Assembly (NCBI RefSeq): GCF_002105155.1
Contig: NW_019028987.1
Location: forward strand, 612,501 to 676,500
Reading direction: 5' to 3'
From: Lobosporangium transversale
Taxonomy: Eukaryota > Mortierellomycota > Mortierellomycetes > Mortierellales > Mortierellaceae
Length of the DNA: 64,000 nucleotides
The notes beneath the pieces are model-generated. The model was not told the origin of the DNA and did not search any database. It saw only the letters and a program-made list of their open reading frames with translations. Positions 1 to 13,390 of the stretch are shown piece after piece. Both the position numbers and the translations under genes were made by a program. The first letter of the stretch is position 1. Each line of letters begins with the position of its first letter.

Positions 1-3000
1 CTGTTGATCGATCAAAGAGCGTGCGTGATAGACCTTTTGATACCCCGATTGTATCTTTGGTACCTTCGCTGGTACTGATTGGTGGAGGGAGTTGTAATGG
101 GTCACCTACTAGTATAAGTTTCTCTGCAGCAGCTCGACATATAGGAATCAAAGACATTGCTTCTAGTAGCTGACTAGTGAGGAGCTCGGGTTAAAACATT
201 TAAGAATAGCTCTCTTTACATTTCCAGAAGCAATATCTTTGGAGTGTACCTTGCTTCGTCCAAAATGACAATAGGAAACGAAACATCGTCCAATACTTCG
301 AACGTGGATGCAATGCAGGTAGTGCCTTTTTACGTTTAACATTTGAAGGCATTAGAGAGTAAGAAAAAGCTATTACATACTAAGACGAATGGGGCCATAC
401 GTTAAAAGGCTTTGACACTTACCTACGACATTTGCACCCTCAACAAGCCCTCGATTCTCGAACTTTTGAAATTTCTTCATGGCTTCCTTAACATAACGGC
501 GTTCACTAGCTGATAGACTATCATCATCTAGGATCGCTTGCAGCTCTTTGATATCTATGGAAGTAGAGAGATATCAAGGATCAGCAAACACAACTAATAA
601 AAAAAAGAAAGATACAACGGCTCTATGGATACACCAATAGATTAGTAAAAATACCTTCTCCAGCTCGGGCAGATGTTGACTGCGCAGTGAACGGAAGTAT
701 TCGCTTAGCCACTTTTTTCAGACTACCAACTCGAACAAATTTGGTGTAATTGAGGTTTAAGAGCGCTATCAAAACCCTGTCCACCGCAACATTCTATTGA
801 ATTAATCAAGGGATTTTTAGCCAAAATACATATTTTGACCTGTCCAGCGTAGTACGATCGATAGAATATGCGACATCAATTAAGATATAGACATACTGTC
901 ATGGAAGATACCAAAAACCGACAGGATCTCTGCTCCTTTGGTAATGGACGGGCCTTGTTCATGATGGTGTCAATGAAAACAATCAGCACGGCAATAAGAA
1001 AGCTATTCGCCAAGTAATTAAAAGGAAGTATCAATACCATTGGTAAATATTGACATGCTGCATTGTCTTAATGTGGCTTCGACCATATCCTCACCTTTTC
1101 CCAGCGCCATAGACGCCGTGTACTAAGAGAATAGGTGGTGTATCTGGTGGCTTCTGTACCCATCTAGGGGCTCGGACAACAGTTTGCGCAAATGCCCGGA
1201 GAACAGCAGCCTGTTCATGATTTAATCGAAAGCGTTCAACTGCATCCTGAATCTCCACTTCTACGTCTATACCGTCCTCTTCCGTTAATACAATACACCC
1301 TGACCGCTCTGGGACACGCGAAGGTACCTTAAAAACCGAAGTCTTGGATGCTTTAACAAGTTCTGGAGGCACATAGTTAAGCAAAACAGGCAATAGTGGC
1401 GTCCTAGTCAAACTGTTCTCGAGGTTGTCTATATCGATAAATCAGAAAACAAAATAAAGCAAAAAACAATAACATTACATATATAGGAAATAAAATAAAG
1501 TGAAATAAAGGAGAGGAGCTTAATCTGGATAGTCGAAAATGCATGGATACTGTTGGCATTATTTAATCATGCTTACCAAGCATCATGAATTCTGACATGG
1601 CGTTAAAGAGTTTTATTGCGCAGACGGTAGTGGAATTCACGCATATGTCCCTAGCAATGCTGGAATCCTTGGATGATAAACACATCAACTAGTTTTCACA
1701 TGGTATGGTTAGTCCAATTTACTTTTTAGATAGTATACTAGACATCGTTATATTAGCCATCTCAGCCTCAATGGCGCTACCTCGATATCATTTCCTGATG
1801 GCCCATAGAATACAGATCTTGCAAAAAATGTTGAGGTAGCATCGAATTGAGGCGTAGTCGATACTACCCAAAGATCATCCTTTGAGTATTTGGAGTGATG
1901 CTCCTTATTGGATATTGACAGGGAGACTCCTTGTTGCGATAATGTCTGAGGTATTGTAGCAACATTTACAGTCGATGTCTCACCTATCCCTTTTATGGTT
2001 CTGTCACTATAGAGCGGAAATCCAGGGTATACGTCGCCTCGTCTCCTAATATGCGAGTCAGCATGCATATGAATACCGCGACTTCTGTAAAACGCATCCA
2101 AAGCCTCGTTTTCACGCATAGTTGCCCTCGATTTTAAACCCCACATTGTAATTGCAATCTCAATAACCATGATTTGTAGGTGCTCGTAGATAAGAAGTGC
2201 CATACCATCCACGTATTGGGTGGTCGACGCGAATCGAGAGCCTAGCGTCATGGAGCGTCGTAGCAGCTGACTCGTATTTTTCCCCATAAAGTTTGTACAA
2301 CGCGCTGCGGTTGGGAACTCAAGTTGCTTTGAAGGTGGTCGGTAAGGAGATGCCGTATAGAACTGTCCGCTGGCTGTGGATGGACTTGATTTGGAAAGTC
2401 CAACTTTTCGCCTCTTGGGTGCAGGTTGTGGTACGGTGATGTCCGTATTTGAAGTGGTTATCGCTGTGGCTGTTACTCCGGCCTGGAGTGCTGCCTTCAC
2501 CGGTATATTGCTATTACTGGGGCCTGGGGAGGGCATGGGCTCTATGGAACTGGATGATGTCGCTTGCAATTGGTCCCGATGAACACTTCCCCAGTCACTG
2601 TCATTGTGTGATGTATTGTTAGGCGAGGACACAGCCGTCGGTACAGGCGGACGCCATTTCCTCCGCTTTACCTCAGGCTGCCGTAGGCTATCGGGGGCTG
2701 CCTGATTGTTCTTTGATGGCTGCTGCACGGACATTAACTGTGCTTTTGATGTTGAAGACAAAGGATCCAATCCAGAGTTTAGAAGTCTGACCGTGTCTGA
2801 TGCCGATGTCTCAATTCTTGATGCAGAAGATAGAATTGGTACATCTGAGGCCTTAGTAAAGGTTTTGCTTTTCTCTATAGTCGCCACTGGACCTGGATTA
2901 AAATCAATCCTCTGATCTGTGGTGTTAGCGGCATATGCAATTGTCAATTCTTCTATGGTGATTAAATGTTTCTCCATGTCCATGTCATCACCAACTGTGA

Positions 3001-3442
3001 TTGTGTCACCCCTATGAAACATGCTAAGGGGTAGATAAAAGGATTCAAACTCGGATCATGGAGTCAGTTTGATATTAAGCATTTCTATCTTTTATGGTCA
3101 ACTCCCATCTTTCTTGAGCAGACAAATACCTGTCCAAAACACTGAACTTTGTATCATAGAGTATGACCTAAGAAGCCAAGATTATAATATTTTAGATGGC
3201 TGTACATTAGCAAAGCAACCCTGGAGCAAGCTTTACCTACCTTTGAGTTGTTGTGAAAATAGCGTAGATGGCCTAAAGGACGTAAGTGTTAATATTTATT
3301 TATTCTACTTGTTTTAGTGGCGCTGACGGGTGACAGACTTCATTGTTTAATTACCATCTTGCCAGGTCTTAGCTTTCTTTTGCTTCTGACTTGTATAGAG
3401 ACAGGTGAATTCCGAGTAAGGGTTCACAGGCGCTGGTCCCAT
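1..3442 (-). CDS. ZGRF1-type SF1 DNA helicase (C-terminal part cut by window edge)
   Basis: A multi-exon gene read right to left. Exons I could join in frame: 3355-3442, 3241-3272, 3130-3167, 1781-3023, 1577-1688, 1095-1428, then shorter exons near 970-1015, 660-790, 430-560, 240-300 and 1-175. The N-terminus (CLYTSQKQKKAKTWQDG, then GDDMDMEKHLITIEEL) is the DUF2439/5BP1-like domain of ZGRF1 proteins. About 300 low-complexity residues follow, then the KDDLWVVS...ARSVFYGP block that precedes the helicase core. The Walker A motif GVYGAGK is split by the intron at 1094. Motif Ia-like TNVAVDR and motif II DEASQ are present, and GDPLQLPP reads at about 60-110. Family knowledge: ZGRF1 is a 5'-3' helicase acting in replication-coupled DNA repair and homologous recombination. 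No GRF zinc finger is visible. The start ATG at 3442 opens the first conserved domain directly. Motifs IV-VI lie outside the window. Confidence 0.88.
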
Positions 3443-3706
3443 GTTGAAATGTAATGAATAGGTGGGTTGGATTGAGACTTTCTTAATACTGGAGGCTGTG
3501 CTATTTCGAATATTCAATTAATAATTGTGACTACGTTTTTTGTTCTTGGGTATGGGCGAATGCTTACGAACCCCAACTTCAGGGACCATTTTGACATCTT
3601 TCCATATTTCACTTGTTCATTCTCTCTTTCACTTTTTCAATTCTGATCCCTCACTAAAACGAATTCACCACCACTTATTCAAAATCCTCGCCTCCACTAC
3701 TCACTA

Positions 3707-4904
3707 ATGACATCCTTACAGTACACATTTAAAGGAACGAAGCACAACCTCGAGATATCCGCTTCGACTACCATCGAGACTCTTTTAGAAGCAATATCGG
3801 ATCAGACGCATGTCCCGATCGCTGGACTAAAGGTTATGTTCAAAGGCAAAGTCCTGAGACCGAAAATGGCAGGAGGGTCAGATGTTTTACTTCAAGAATA
3901 CCCTGTTATGGCCGATTCCGGGTCTAAACTCTTTGTACTCGGCTCTACAGAACAGGATATCGCCAAGGTTCAATCAATGGACAAACACATCAACGAACGA
4001 AAACTTTTTCGTCCATCCCCTTCAGCGAAGGTAGTCCTTATACTGCTTCTTTTTTGATTAATTTATCTATTAATATTTTCATCGGATTAAATTATTGAAG
4101 TATAAAGAGAGGAAAGTATATATCCAATATTATTCTCCTTCTTTCTTTTTCATATTCGTATTAGCGATCGCAGCCGGTGCGGAGCCTAGATGATGACAAA
4201 TGCACGTTTGGGGCTATAGAAGTGCTTCCACAGTTCACTCAACAGGGCCGAGCTAGAGCGTTGCTAGAACGGCTTAAACAGGATAAAGGAATTGTTGGGA
4301 TCATGAAATTGCACAAATGGAGGGTTGGATCTCTTATCGAGCTATCGCCCGCAGATAAGACTCTCCTTGGGTATAATAGAAACAAGGGCGAACTGATTGC
4401 ATTGAGGTTAAGGACGGATGATCTAGAAGGTTTCCGACATTATGATGCAATACGCAAAGTGCTTTTGCACGAGCTAGCTCACAATGTAAGTCATTTATAT
4501 GAGAAGTATTCTGATACCGGCTGTTCTAAAAACCGTAATTAACCGTTTTTTCTTCCATGCTATGTCGTTTACAACAGGTTTGGACCGAGCATGACGATAA
4601 CTTTCACGCTCTCAATCGACAGTTGAACAAAGAGGTACAGCAGCTAGACTGGACAGCAAATGGAGGGAATAGTATATCAAAGGATGTCTTTTTTGATCCT
4701 GCTCATGGTCTTACTGGATATCGCGACGATCTTGAGGAGCATGGGGCAGATTTGCCATCATGGCAAGGGGGATCATATGTCCTAGGGAGTGGTCATTCTA
4801 GTGCCAATTCATCCTTAACTACGCAAGAGCTAGCAGCCAGAGCTGCGCAGTTAAGGCAGATTGCTTCCGAAAGAGATGAAGATGAAATGTGTGGGTCTAA
4901 GTAA
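3707..4904 (+). CDS. Ubiquitin-like plus WLM-domain metalloprotease
   Basis: Three exons (3707-4030, 4165-4485, 4578-4904) join in phase 0 to give 323 residues. Residues 1 to about 85 form a ubiquitin-like fold (LKVMFKGKVLRP is typical of the second half). A WLM (Wss1p-like metalloprotease) domain follows. The zinc-binding signature HELAHN sits exactly at the exon 2/3 junction and continues as VWTEHDDNFHALN, so the motif is only complete after splicing. The C-terminus is acidic and polar (SERDEDEM). Family knowledge: WLM proteins relate to the Wss1/SPRTN DNA-protein crosslink proteases, and the ubiquitin-like plus WLM arrangement is common in fungi and plants. Substrate and localisation cannot be read here. 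It is transcribed divergently from the ZGRF1-like gene, with 264 bp between the start codons. Confidence 0.85.
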
Positions 4905-5023
4905 TCTAGACGTCTGTAGAAGTAGCAAGTAGCTTAATTGGATTAATGGATTTATGACACTAATAAACAATAGCTTTGCCTTTGGACCTACAAGCCATCT
5001 GATTGAAATAGATTGGCATTTTG

Positions 5024-5027
<4 letters not shown>

Positions 5028-5056
<29 letters not shown>
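5028..5056 (+). repeat. Poly-T tract (29 T) upstream of KAP123
   Basis: An uninterrupted run of 29 T followed by A residues, about 50 bp before the Kap123 start codon and between the WLM gene and Kap123. It may be a nucleosome-excluding promoter element or the pyrimidine tract of a 5'-UTR intron, since a CACAG precedes the ATG closely. Confidence 0.8.
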
Positions 5057-5063
<7 letters not shown>

Positions 5064-5105
5064 ACTCCATTAACCACTCTCTCTTTTCTCTTCCACACAG
5101 GCAAC

Positions 5106-8100
5106 ATGGAGCAGTATGTTGCTAGCCTTGAGCAGACCCTGCAACAGGTTTTATTTTCAAATGACAGTAATCAGATCAAAGAGGTAGGACATTAAGGACA
5201 ATGAATCTGTCAACATCTAAAATTGAGGAATGAGATTCCACACCATCCTTATGCCAAATTACCGTTGCAGAATCTAAAACATAAAGAAGGAGAATGAAAG
5301 AGTTGAACTCCTTGAAGCCAATTAACTTTTTTTTTTTTTTTTTCTCTCTAGGCAACCAAGGCATTGAGCTCTCAATACTTCACAGACGCGACATGTGTTC
5401 CTGCTTTGACTCACATTGTTGAGAACTCACCCCAGAAAGAGGTAAACCTGATAGCCTGACCTGGTTTGACGCATCACAACCTAAGAAAGCGAAATGAGGA
5501 ATGGCAATATGAGAGCTGTGATTCACAAAAGAATCTTCATGTGGCAGATGCATTTCTTCCTACTTTAAATATGGAGAGAGGATCAAGGGGGAAAAGGAAC
5601 TACGAAGCTTCCTGCATAACAGCTGACCTTCTATTGCTCTACAAAACGAATGCTGATTATCACGACCACTTTTTCGTGGACTAGGTCCGTCAATTGTCCG
5701 CTGTTGAGCTTCGTAAGCAAGTAGCTAACTGGTGGCCAAAATTGGAAGATGGTGTCAAGACCAACACCAAGGCACAGCTCTTACGCTTGATCTTGAACGA
5801 ACAAGAGTAGGTGCAATGCACTGCTCCTTATGTGTGAAACTTGCTACAATTTGACCTCTTTGTTTATGATATCAATCCTTTTTTTTTTTTTTTTTTTTTT
5901 TTGTGGCCCCATAGGTCTCTTCCTCGTCACTCGGCCGCACGTGTCATTGCGACTATTGGGCGGATTGAGATTCCAATCAATGCTTGGCCAGAACTTATCG
6001 ACTTTTTGTTCCAGTGCTGCTCCAGTACGACTCCTGGACATCGTGAGGTTGGAGTGTATATCATTTACGCCATTTTTGAGGTCACTGACGCATTTGCTGA
6101 CAATTTGCGTCAACTTTTGGAGCTATTCAGTCGCACTATTGTTGATCCAGAATCTCAAGTTGTTCGCACTACCACTGTCCAAGCCCTTGGCAAGATGGCT
6201 GACTTTATTGATGACGATCAAAAGCAGGAGATTGACATGTTGACGGAACTTGTCCCTCATATGGTTCACGTCCTCAAACAATGTCTTGACAATAGTGATG
6301 AAGAATCTGCAGCCAAGTGCTTTGATGTTTTTGACACTCTTCTGTTGCTTGAAATCCCTGTATTATCGAAGCACGTTCAGAGTCTGATCGAGTTCTTTTT
6401 AACTGTCGGTGCCAACCGATCGTATGAACCGTTGATGCGTGTCCAAGCTCTGTCGTTCTTGATGTGGGCCGTTGTATACAAAAAGACCAAGATCCAACGC
6501 CTCAAGCTAGTCAGCCCTATGATCCAGGCACTAATGCCGATTGGAGCTGAGGAAGAACCCGATGATATGGATGAGGACTCTCCTGCTCGCTTGGCCTTCA
6601 AGGTCATCAACACATTAGGTACAAATCTCCCTCCTCAACAAGTCTTTCCCATCGCGTCCGAAGGTATTATCGCTTATATGCAAAACCCTAATCCCTTGTA
6701 TCGCAAGGCCTCGATGGTCACCTTGGCTGTGTTGGTCGAGGGTGCTGTTGATTTTATTCGCCCCAGGTTCCAGGATCTCCTCCTGATTGTCTGCACAGGC
6801 CTCCAGGATCCCGAAGCCATTGTCCGTCGTGCTGCGTGTATGGCTCTGACATCCCTTGCTGAGGATTTTGATCAGGAGATTGCAGAGAATCACGCTACTC
6901 TCCTGCCCCTGGTCTTCAATTTAATGAACGAGCCTTCTCCTGATATCACCAGACAGGCGTGCAATGCTTTAGATTCTATTTTAGAAGATTTGGGTGACAA
7001 CATTCTACAATATCTACCTGAATTGATGCAAAAACTGCTCCAAATGCTGGATCACGCACAAGGCGAGACACGGGCTATCGTTGTCGCCGCCATTGGCAGT
7101 GCTGCTCATGCGTCAGGAGGGGAATTCACGCCTTACTTTCATGAAGTGACCAAGCGCCTCCATCATCTGACTACGCTTCGTGCAAATGAAGATGAGCTCA
7201 TGCTTCGGGCCGTCGCGACAGACGCCCTTGGCGCTGTTGCACAGGCTGTTGGCAAAGACGCTTTTAGAGTAAGAAAAGCAAAAAGCTGGTTTAATGTGGT
7301 GCCATTGGAAGTAAGGCTTCGGGATAGTAACTAATGACCTTTTTTGCAATGCGAGAATAGCCATATCTAAATGATCAAATGAACTTGGCGCTCGAAGGAT
7401 TGCAGTTGAACAACACTCGAATTCGTGAATGTGTATATTATTTCTTTGCAGGGATCGCTCAGGTCTTTGAAGATGAATTTTCCCCTTACTTGGCGGCCAT
7501 CATTCCTCACCTGATTCAATCTTGCCAGCTTGATGAAAACACTACTCGAGTCGAAAACGAAACTGAAGACCTGGAAGATCTGGATGCAGATGAAACAGAG
7601 GAAGATGTTAATTATGTCTTCAAGTCTGCAATTGCGGATGAAAAGGAAGTTGCCGCTGATACTATCGGAGAACTTTTCCAGCATACGCGTTCGGCTTTCT
7701 TACCATATGTTGAGTCAACTGTGAAGGAGTTGACCGAACTCACCACACATATGGCAGATGGTGTCCGCAAAGCATCATGTGCCGCCCTCTTTGCCTTCCT
7801 GCGCACTTTCTACAGTCTTTCGAATGCCCAGGAATGGAAAGCCGGTCTTCCTGCTCCTATTCCTCTCCACGATAATGTTGTGCAGCTGAATTCGTTGGTA
7901 ATGCCCGCGGTTCTTGGCATTTGGCAAGACGAAGATGAAAAGTGAGTAGGGGTTGTAGTACAATTTAACATCTTGGGCGCTCTGATTATTTTTGAAATAT
8001 CTCTCGTATTCTAACATAGATATGCTGCCCATTAGAATGGTGGTTGTCCAGATCTGTCAGGAGATGGCTGAAGCCATCAAACTTTGTGGCCCAGGGATTA

Positions 8101-9106
8101 TTGCTGACCGTAGGTGACGATGTATTATTAAGGTACTGGAAACCTTTTCTTTATTTCATGTGTACTGATATCTAACGTTTCTATAATAGATATTGGTGAA
8201 ATTGCTGAGCAATTGAAGTTGATTTTCGAAAAGAAAGCCTATTGCCAACAGGAGCTGGCTGATGATGAAGGACTATTGGACGAGGATGAGCAAGCAGAGT
8301 TTGATGCCCTCTTAATTTCAGCTGCTTCAGATTTGAGTGGTGTTCTGTCTGCAGCGCTTGGAACCAGCTTTGTTCCCTATGCTCAAGTCTTTATTCCTCA
8401 TATTGCCAAATATTACAAGAAATCAAAGCCTAGCAGTGAGCGTTCCATGGCGATTGGCTCGCTTGGAGAGATTGCCAATGGCATGGGCAGCGGTATTACC
8501 GAATTTACCGAACAGCTTTTCCCTCTATTTGTCAAAGCCCTTAGTGATGAGGAGGATGAAGTTCGTAGCAACGGAGCTTTTGCGATTGGTGCACTCTGTC
8601 AAAATACCACCATCGACTTGTCATCGTAAGTGACTATAGCCCTATACTTGACTGTCCGAAACTATGTCAAGATTGTTCACTCATTTATTTCTCTTTTTAG
8701 CCAATATCCTACTCTTTTGACTGCCCTGTATCCGCTGTTCCAAGGGCAAGCTCTTCCTAATGTCACAGACAATGCTTGCGGAGCTGTCGCTCGAATGATC
8801 ATGAGGCATCCCGAAGCAGTTCCTTTGGATCAAGTGCTTCCTGTTTTTGTTCAAGCTCTGCCACTGAAGCGTGATTTTGAGGAGAATGAGCCTGTGTACC
8901 AGCTGTTGTTCTCTTTAATCCGTACACAGAATTCATGGGTCGGAAACAACTTGCCCCGGTTACTCCAAATCTTCACGGAAGTATTGTCTAAAGAGGACGA
9001 ACTCAAACCGCATAGACGCCAGGAGATGATTGACATCATCAAGAGTCTGAATCAGCAATTCCCAGCTCTGAACATTGGCAGCACGTCTTTGAGCGCTTAT
9101 CTGTAG
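5106..9106 (+). CDS. KAP123: Karyopherin/importin beta family, Kap123 (importin-4) type
   Basis: Eight exons (5106-5183, 5352-5441, 5685-5806, 5915-7268, 7361-7941, 8036-8109, 8190-8625, 8701-9106) join without frame breaks to 1046 residues, the usual size for Kap123/IPO4. The protein is a helical HEAT-repeat solenoid. The N-terminal importin-beta segment reads VRQLSAVELRKQVANWWPKL. An acidic insertion (EEEPDDMDEDSP, near residue 310) sits where importins carry a Ran-responsive acidic loop, and a second acidic stretch (ETEDLEDLDADETEED) lies past the middle. Family knowledge: Kap123 imports ribosomal proteins and histones H3/H4 through nuclear pores, with release by RanGTP. Several introns end in very long T runs (5327-5343, 5879-5902) just before the 3' splice site. 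Kap121/Pse1 is the nearest alternative; the overall fit is better for Kap123. Confidence 0.9.
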
Positions 9107-10006
9107 AGTTTTCCCAGATGTTACAATGTTCCTCTTATAGTAAAACAAATAAAGCACGGTGATCGCTGCATGTATTATGAAGGCATGGATCACCACCGTT
9201 CCACCGTTCTTAGATAGCCACATGCCCTCAGCGATGTATTCCCATTGGCGCCCATGGTATGTACAGCAAGCATTCAATCTGTTTGTAGTCCAAGAAGTTG
9301 CCTTACTCGCTTGTTTACTTTGGCAATTATCTCATGGCTTACTGAATGTTTAGGGCACCATTTTTTTCCATCGGCCATAGACTGATTGAGCTTATATTTC
9401 TATCTTCACTGCAAAGTCCATTCACTTATAGAGTCCTCGCCATAAAGTCATGAACAAATATATTTATCAGGTTTTTAAAATGGATAGATTACTTCCTTTT
9501 CTAGACACAACATAACAACGTACAAACTCAAAATTTTAATTGTCAACAAGACACTCCGCTATCCTTCACGGTTGATTGATAATTCCTTCACTATACCAGC
9601 CACTCAGGCCATTGTAGGAGAGTAGGTTATTGATATCAGAGTCGACGGAGGACATTTTACTGTATACTTGGAGGGCGAAACGAGGTTGGGATGAATAGAT
9701 GATTGAGAATGATTCGAATGATCTGAATGACCTATCCGATTCGCTCGATTATATTTTCTAATCAAAAATGATTGAGCTGATTTGGTGGCTACTGCTTCCA
9801 GTTCATTCAATGTATTCCCTTTGTACGTAAATTTTCTAATTCAAAGTGAATATTTTAAATATATATTTGTTCATCACTTTTTGGTGGGATCAAATTCCAC
9901 TATGAATTCGATTACATATCTAGGATAAGCCACTTCAAGGTAACAAGAATCAAAATTTTTTCCTCTATTAACGATTCTTCCGCCCTTACTCCATCAACCT
10001 TCCATT
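9107..10006. other. Intergenic, KAP123 3' region and OLA1 upstream
   Basis: AATAAA near 9148 is a likely polyadenylation signal for the Kap123 transcript. The rest is AT-rich with only short unsupported reading frames. A CT-rich stretch just before 10007 fits the 5' UTR of the next gene. Confidence 0.6.
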
Positions 10007-11441
10007 ATGCCACCAAAGAAGGCCGTTACCGAAGAAAAGATCCTTTTGGGTCGTCCATCCAACAACTTGAAGATTGGTGTCGTTGGTCTCCCCAACGTTG
10101 GGTATGCCTCTACTTGTTTTTAGCAATTGGGCTCTGGCAAAAACGCATCAACAGGATAACAAAATAACATCTTTAAAGACAGCTGGCTTGACTAATGATT
10201 CCTCACATAATTTCTTCTTACTGCGATATACTTTCTCATTAATAGAAAGTCCACCTTCTTCAATGCCATCACCAACAGTTCGGTTCCTGCTGAGAACTTT
10301 CCTTTCTGCACAATTGACCCTGAAGAATCTCGAGTGGCTGTTCCAGATGCTCGTATGGATGTTTTGATGGATAAATTCAAGTCGACAAACAAGATTCCTG
10401 CCTGGTTGACTGTTATCGATATCGCAGGATTGGTCAAAGGCGCCTCAGCCGGAGAGGGTCTCGGCAATGCATTCTTATCACACGTCCAAGCTGTGGATGC
10501 CATCTTTCACGTTTGCCGTGCTTTCGAAGAGGTAGATGTTATTCACGTTGATGGTGAGGTCAACCCTATCAAAGATCTCGAAACCATTCATCACGAGCTT
10601 CGTGTCAAAGATGAAGAATTCATCAATAGTGCGATTGCTGATCTGAAAAAGACTATGGGCCGCCTTGGCTCTAACAACACGGCTCCAGAGCGTGCTCGTC
10701 AGGAACAACTGGCAATTCTTGAGAAGGTGCTAAAGTACGTCTCGGAAGACAAGAAAGATGTCCGCTGTGGTGATTGGAGCAATAAGGAGGTGGAGATCAT
10801 TAATCCCCTCAGGCTGTTGACTGCTAAACCCGTCATCTACCTTGTCAATTTGAGTGAAGCTGATTACATCCGTAAGAAGAATAAATGGCTCGCTAAAATT
10901 CATGCATGGATTCAAGAAAATAATCCTGGCGATGTCCTTATTCCTTTTTCTGGTGTTCTCGAGAGCAGGGTAGGTTGTTTTGTAGCTTTGTTATTTGTAT
11001 GGATTGTCTTTAGGAACAATCAGAACTCAAAGGCTTTCTTATATTTTGTCATGACTTCAGATCTCCGAGATGGATGAAGCTGCTCGTGAGGAGGAACTCA
11101 GGAAGCTAGGTACGACTTCAGCATTGCCCAAGATCATTGTCTCTGGCTATTCTGCTTTGAACTTGATCTACTACTTTACTGCCGGCCCCATGGAATCGAG
11201 GTGCTGGACTGTCCGTAAAGGAACCAAGGCTCCACAAGCAGCAGGTGTCATTCACACAGATTTTGAACGTGGTTTCATCATGGCTGAGGTCATGCGCTAC
11301 GATGATCTCAAGGAACTCGGCAGTGAAGCTGCTGTCAAGGCTGCTGGAAAGTATATGCAGAAGGGCCGTGACTATGTTGTTCAGGATGGCGATATCATTC
11401 ACTTCAAGTTCAATGTTACTGCTCCTCCCAAGAAAAAGTAA
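10007..11441 (+). CDS. OLA1: Obg-like ATPase Ola1 (YchF family)
   Basis: Three exons (10007-10101, 10246-10969, 11061-11441) give 399 residues, close to the family length of about 396. The P-loop GLPNVGKST is completed by splicing across the first intron. The G3 element is DIAGL. The G4 position reads NLSEAD instead of NKxD, the substitution that gives Ola1/YchF preference for ATP over GTP. A coiled-coil insertion (about residues 130-210) follows, and the C-terminal TGS domain contains the conserved [12 protein letters not shown]. The protein ends in a lysine tail. Family knowledge: a cytosolic, ribosome-associated ATPase linked to translation control and the oxidative/heat stress response. 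No missing residues were seen. Confidence 0.96.
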
Positions 11442-11625
11442 AAATAAATGAGCTTTTCCATGTATCCGTTCGTTGTCTTCAAATAAGAATGAAAAAAATG
11501 ACTCTAGGGAAGTGAGTGAAACGATAGATGATGGCACTATAACAACTCTAATTCGAAAACCTAACGCTAAGATAATTAATCGGAACGATTCTTTACGATA
11601 TAGGAGTTTTAGTAAGTTGTATGCT

Positions 11626-11657
<32 letters not shown>

Positions 11658-12042
11658 TTAATGAAATATGACACCACAAGGAATCAAATATGAATAATAC
11701 ATGGATCAATACAAATAAGTGAAGCACAGCACAAAGCCCATGGTGCAATAAACTAAGGACGAGCAGGCCAGCAATATTATGCAAGCACGTGAATATAACC
11801 GCTTCCCTAGACTAAAACCGTCTATGGTCTAATACTTCAAGTGTTACTTAATAAAATGAAGAGAGATATTTTGAAGGGAAACGTATAGGATTCTCGCTAA
11901 AATTAATGGTTGATTCATGATCCTAATGCCGATGTCATGATATACGAAACAAAGTTAAAATATGTAAACTCAAGTTAACATGCTTTACAAATAATGTAGG
12001 TCATGTCAATGTTAAAGGCTTTTTAACTTTCTGTCTTTCTAT
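11442..12042. other. Intergenic between convergent OLA1 and OCRL-like genes
   Basis: Contains an oligo-T stretch that passes into a (TTTTTC)n microsatellite at about 11625-11660. Otherwise AT-rich with no supportable gene; it should hold the 3' ends of both convergent transcripts. Confidence 0.6.
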
Positions 12043-13359
12043 CTATTGCTCAATACTTGATTTTTCTATCGTATTCCCTTCATTCACGGATGCTGTCGTC
12101 GTTCCCCTGGTTAAGGTAGCTATAGAGGAGGCTGACGATGGTACGACGCCTGTTGTCGCTGAGGAGCTTGTTAGAAGAGGGCCTCCGAACGATGTTCCTA
12201 ATCCAAACCCTTCCTCTTCTGCTGGTTCCTGCAAGAATTGCATTAGGAACGATTTTCGCTTGAGGGCCTCCACTTCGGAGAGGCGTTCTGCTCCAGGTGG
12301 AGGGCGAAGCATCACAGAAGAGAATACTCCAGCTACAGAAACAATCAAGAAAAAGTAACAATGAGAACCAGATACTGCTATCGTAGGAAAGTGACGGAAA
12401 CAAAGTTTGCAAAGAAATAAAAATAAAAATAAAAATAAAAATAAAAATAAAGTACCAAGCTTGGAAGCACGATAGTCCTCATCTTCCCGTCTAATGCGAC
12501 TGCCACCACTAGTACTTGTAGAATCAACCCCGTGATGGGTAGATGCGCTAGAGCCACTCTGCAGTATACGATTATTTGTATTACTCGGGTTGTTCCCAGT
12601 CGTGACAGTCGGAGTAGTGCCAGTAGCGCCATGCCCATCCTTTCCACCATGACCCGTGACTCCTGATCCTGTTGAATGACTTCCACCGACAAGGATCAAT
12701 TCACGTAGAAAGCTTGTGATATATACAAACACGTTCACATGTACTGGAGGCATCAGATCAAGTAGTCCGTAAGCCGCCTGCTGATGGCCGGCAACCTCGA
12801 GGGCCTGATAATACATCCTCGTTGGGACCACAGGCTCACGCAGTGATTCCAGGAATCGCAACAAAACCTCTGCCATCGAATGAATCCCACGATTTTCACC
12901 CAGGCCGAACGTCGCTGCTTTGGGTGGGATACCATTCAAAATCGAAACCGGACGTGCGATCTGAGGCTTAAGATCAGGAGTTGATCCTGCCCCGCGGGCT
13001 AATAAAGTTGGTGGTGATGATTGGGAGGCTAGCGTTTGATCAATCCTATTTTCTGATTTATCGTCACTTCCTTGTTCATTTTTGAATGTTTCTTCATTCT
13101 TGTTTGGTCTCCTTTGCTGCTTGTATGTGCTAGCTGAGCTAGAATTCTGCGAAGTCATATTGTAATCATCTAGCTGGGTCGTTTTATCTAAGAGTCGTCT
13201 TAAGCAGAACTCTTCACCAGTATCGAGGCATTCACGAATATAAGACATGGTGGATTGATCTCCAGACAGCAAAAACAAATTATCCTAATATACACGAATA
13301 TACAAAGAAATAAGCACCAGCATTCCATAATCAGATTAATGTCGACTGAATCCAAGGAA

Positions 13360-13390
<31 letters not shown>

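Noticed and set aside
12043-13278. A single 411-codon exon for the OCRL C-terminus
   Set aside because: The FLFLFL stretch in it is the translated AAAAAT microsatellite of an intron; the conserved RhoGAP parts lie on either side.
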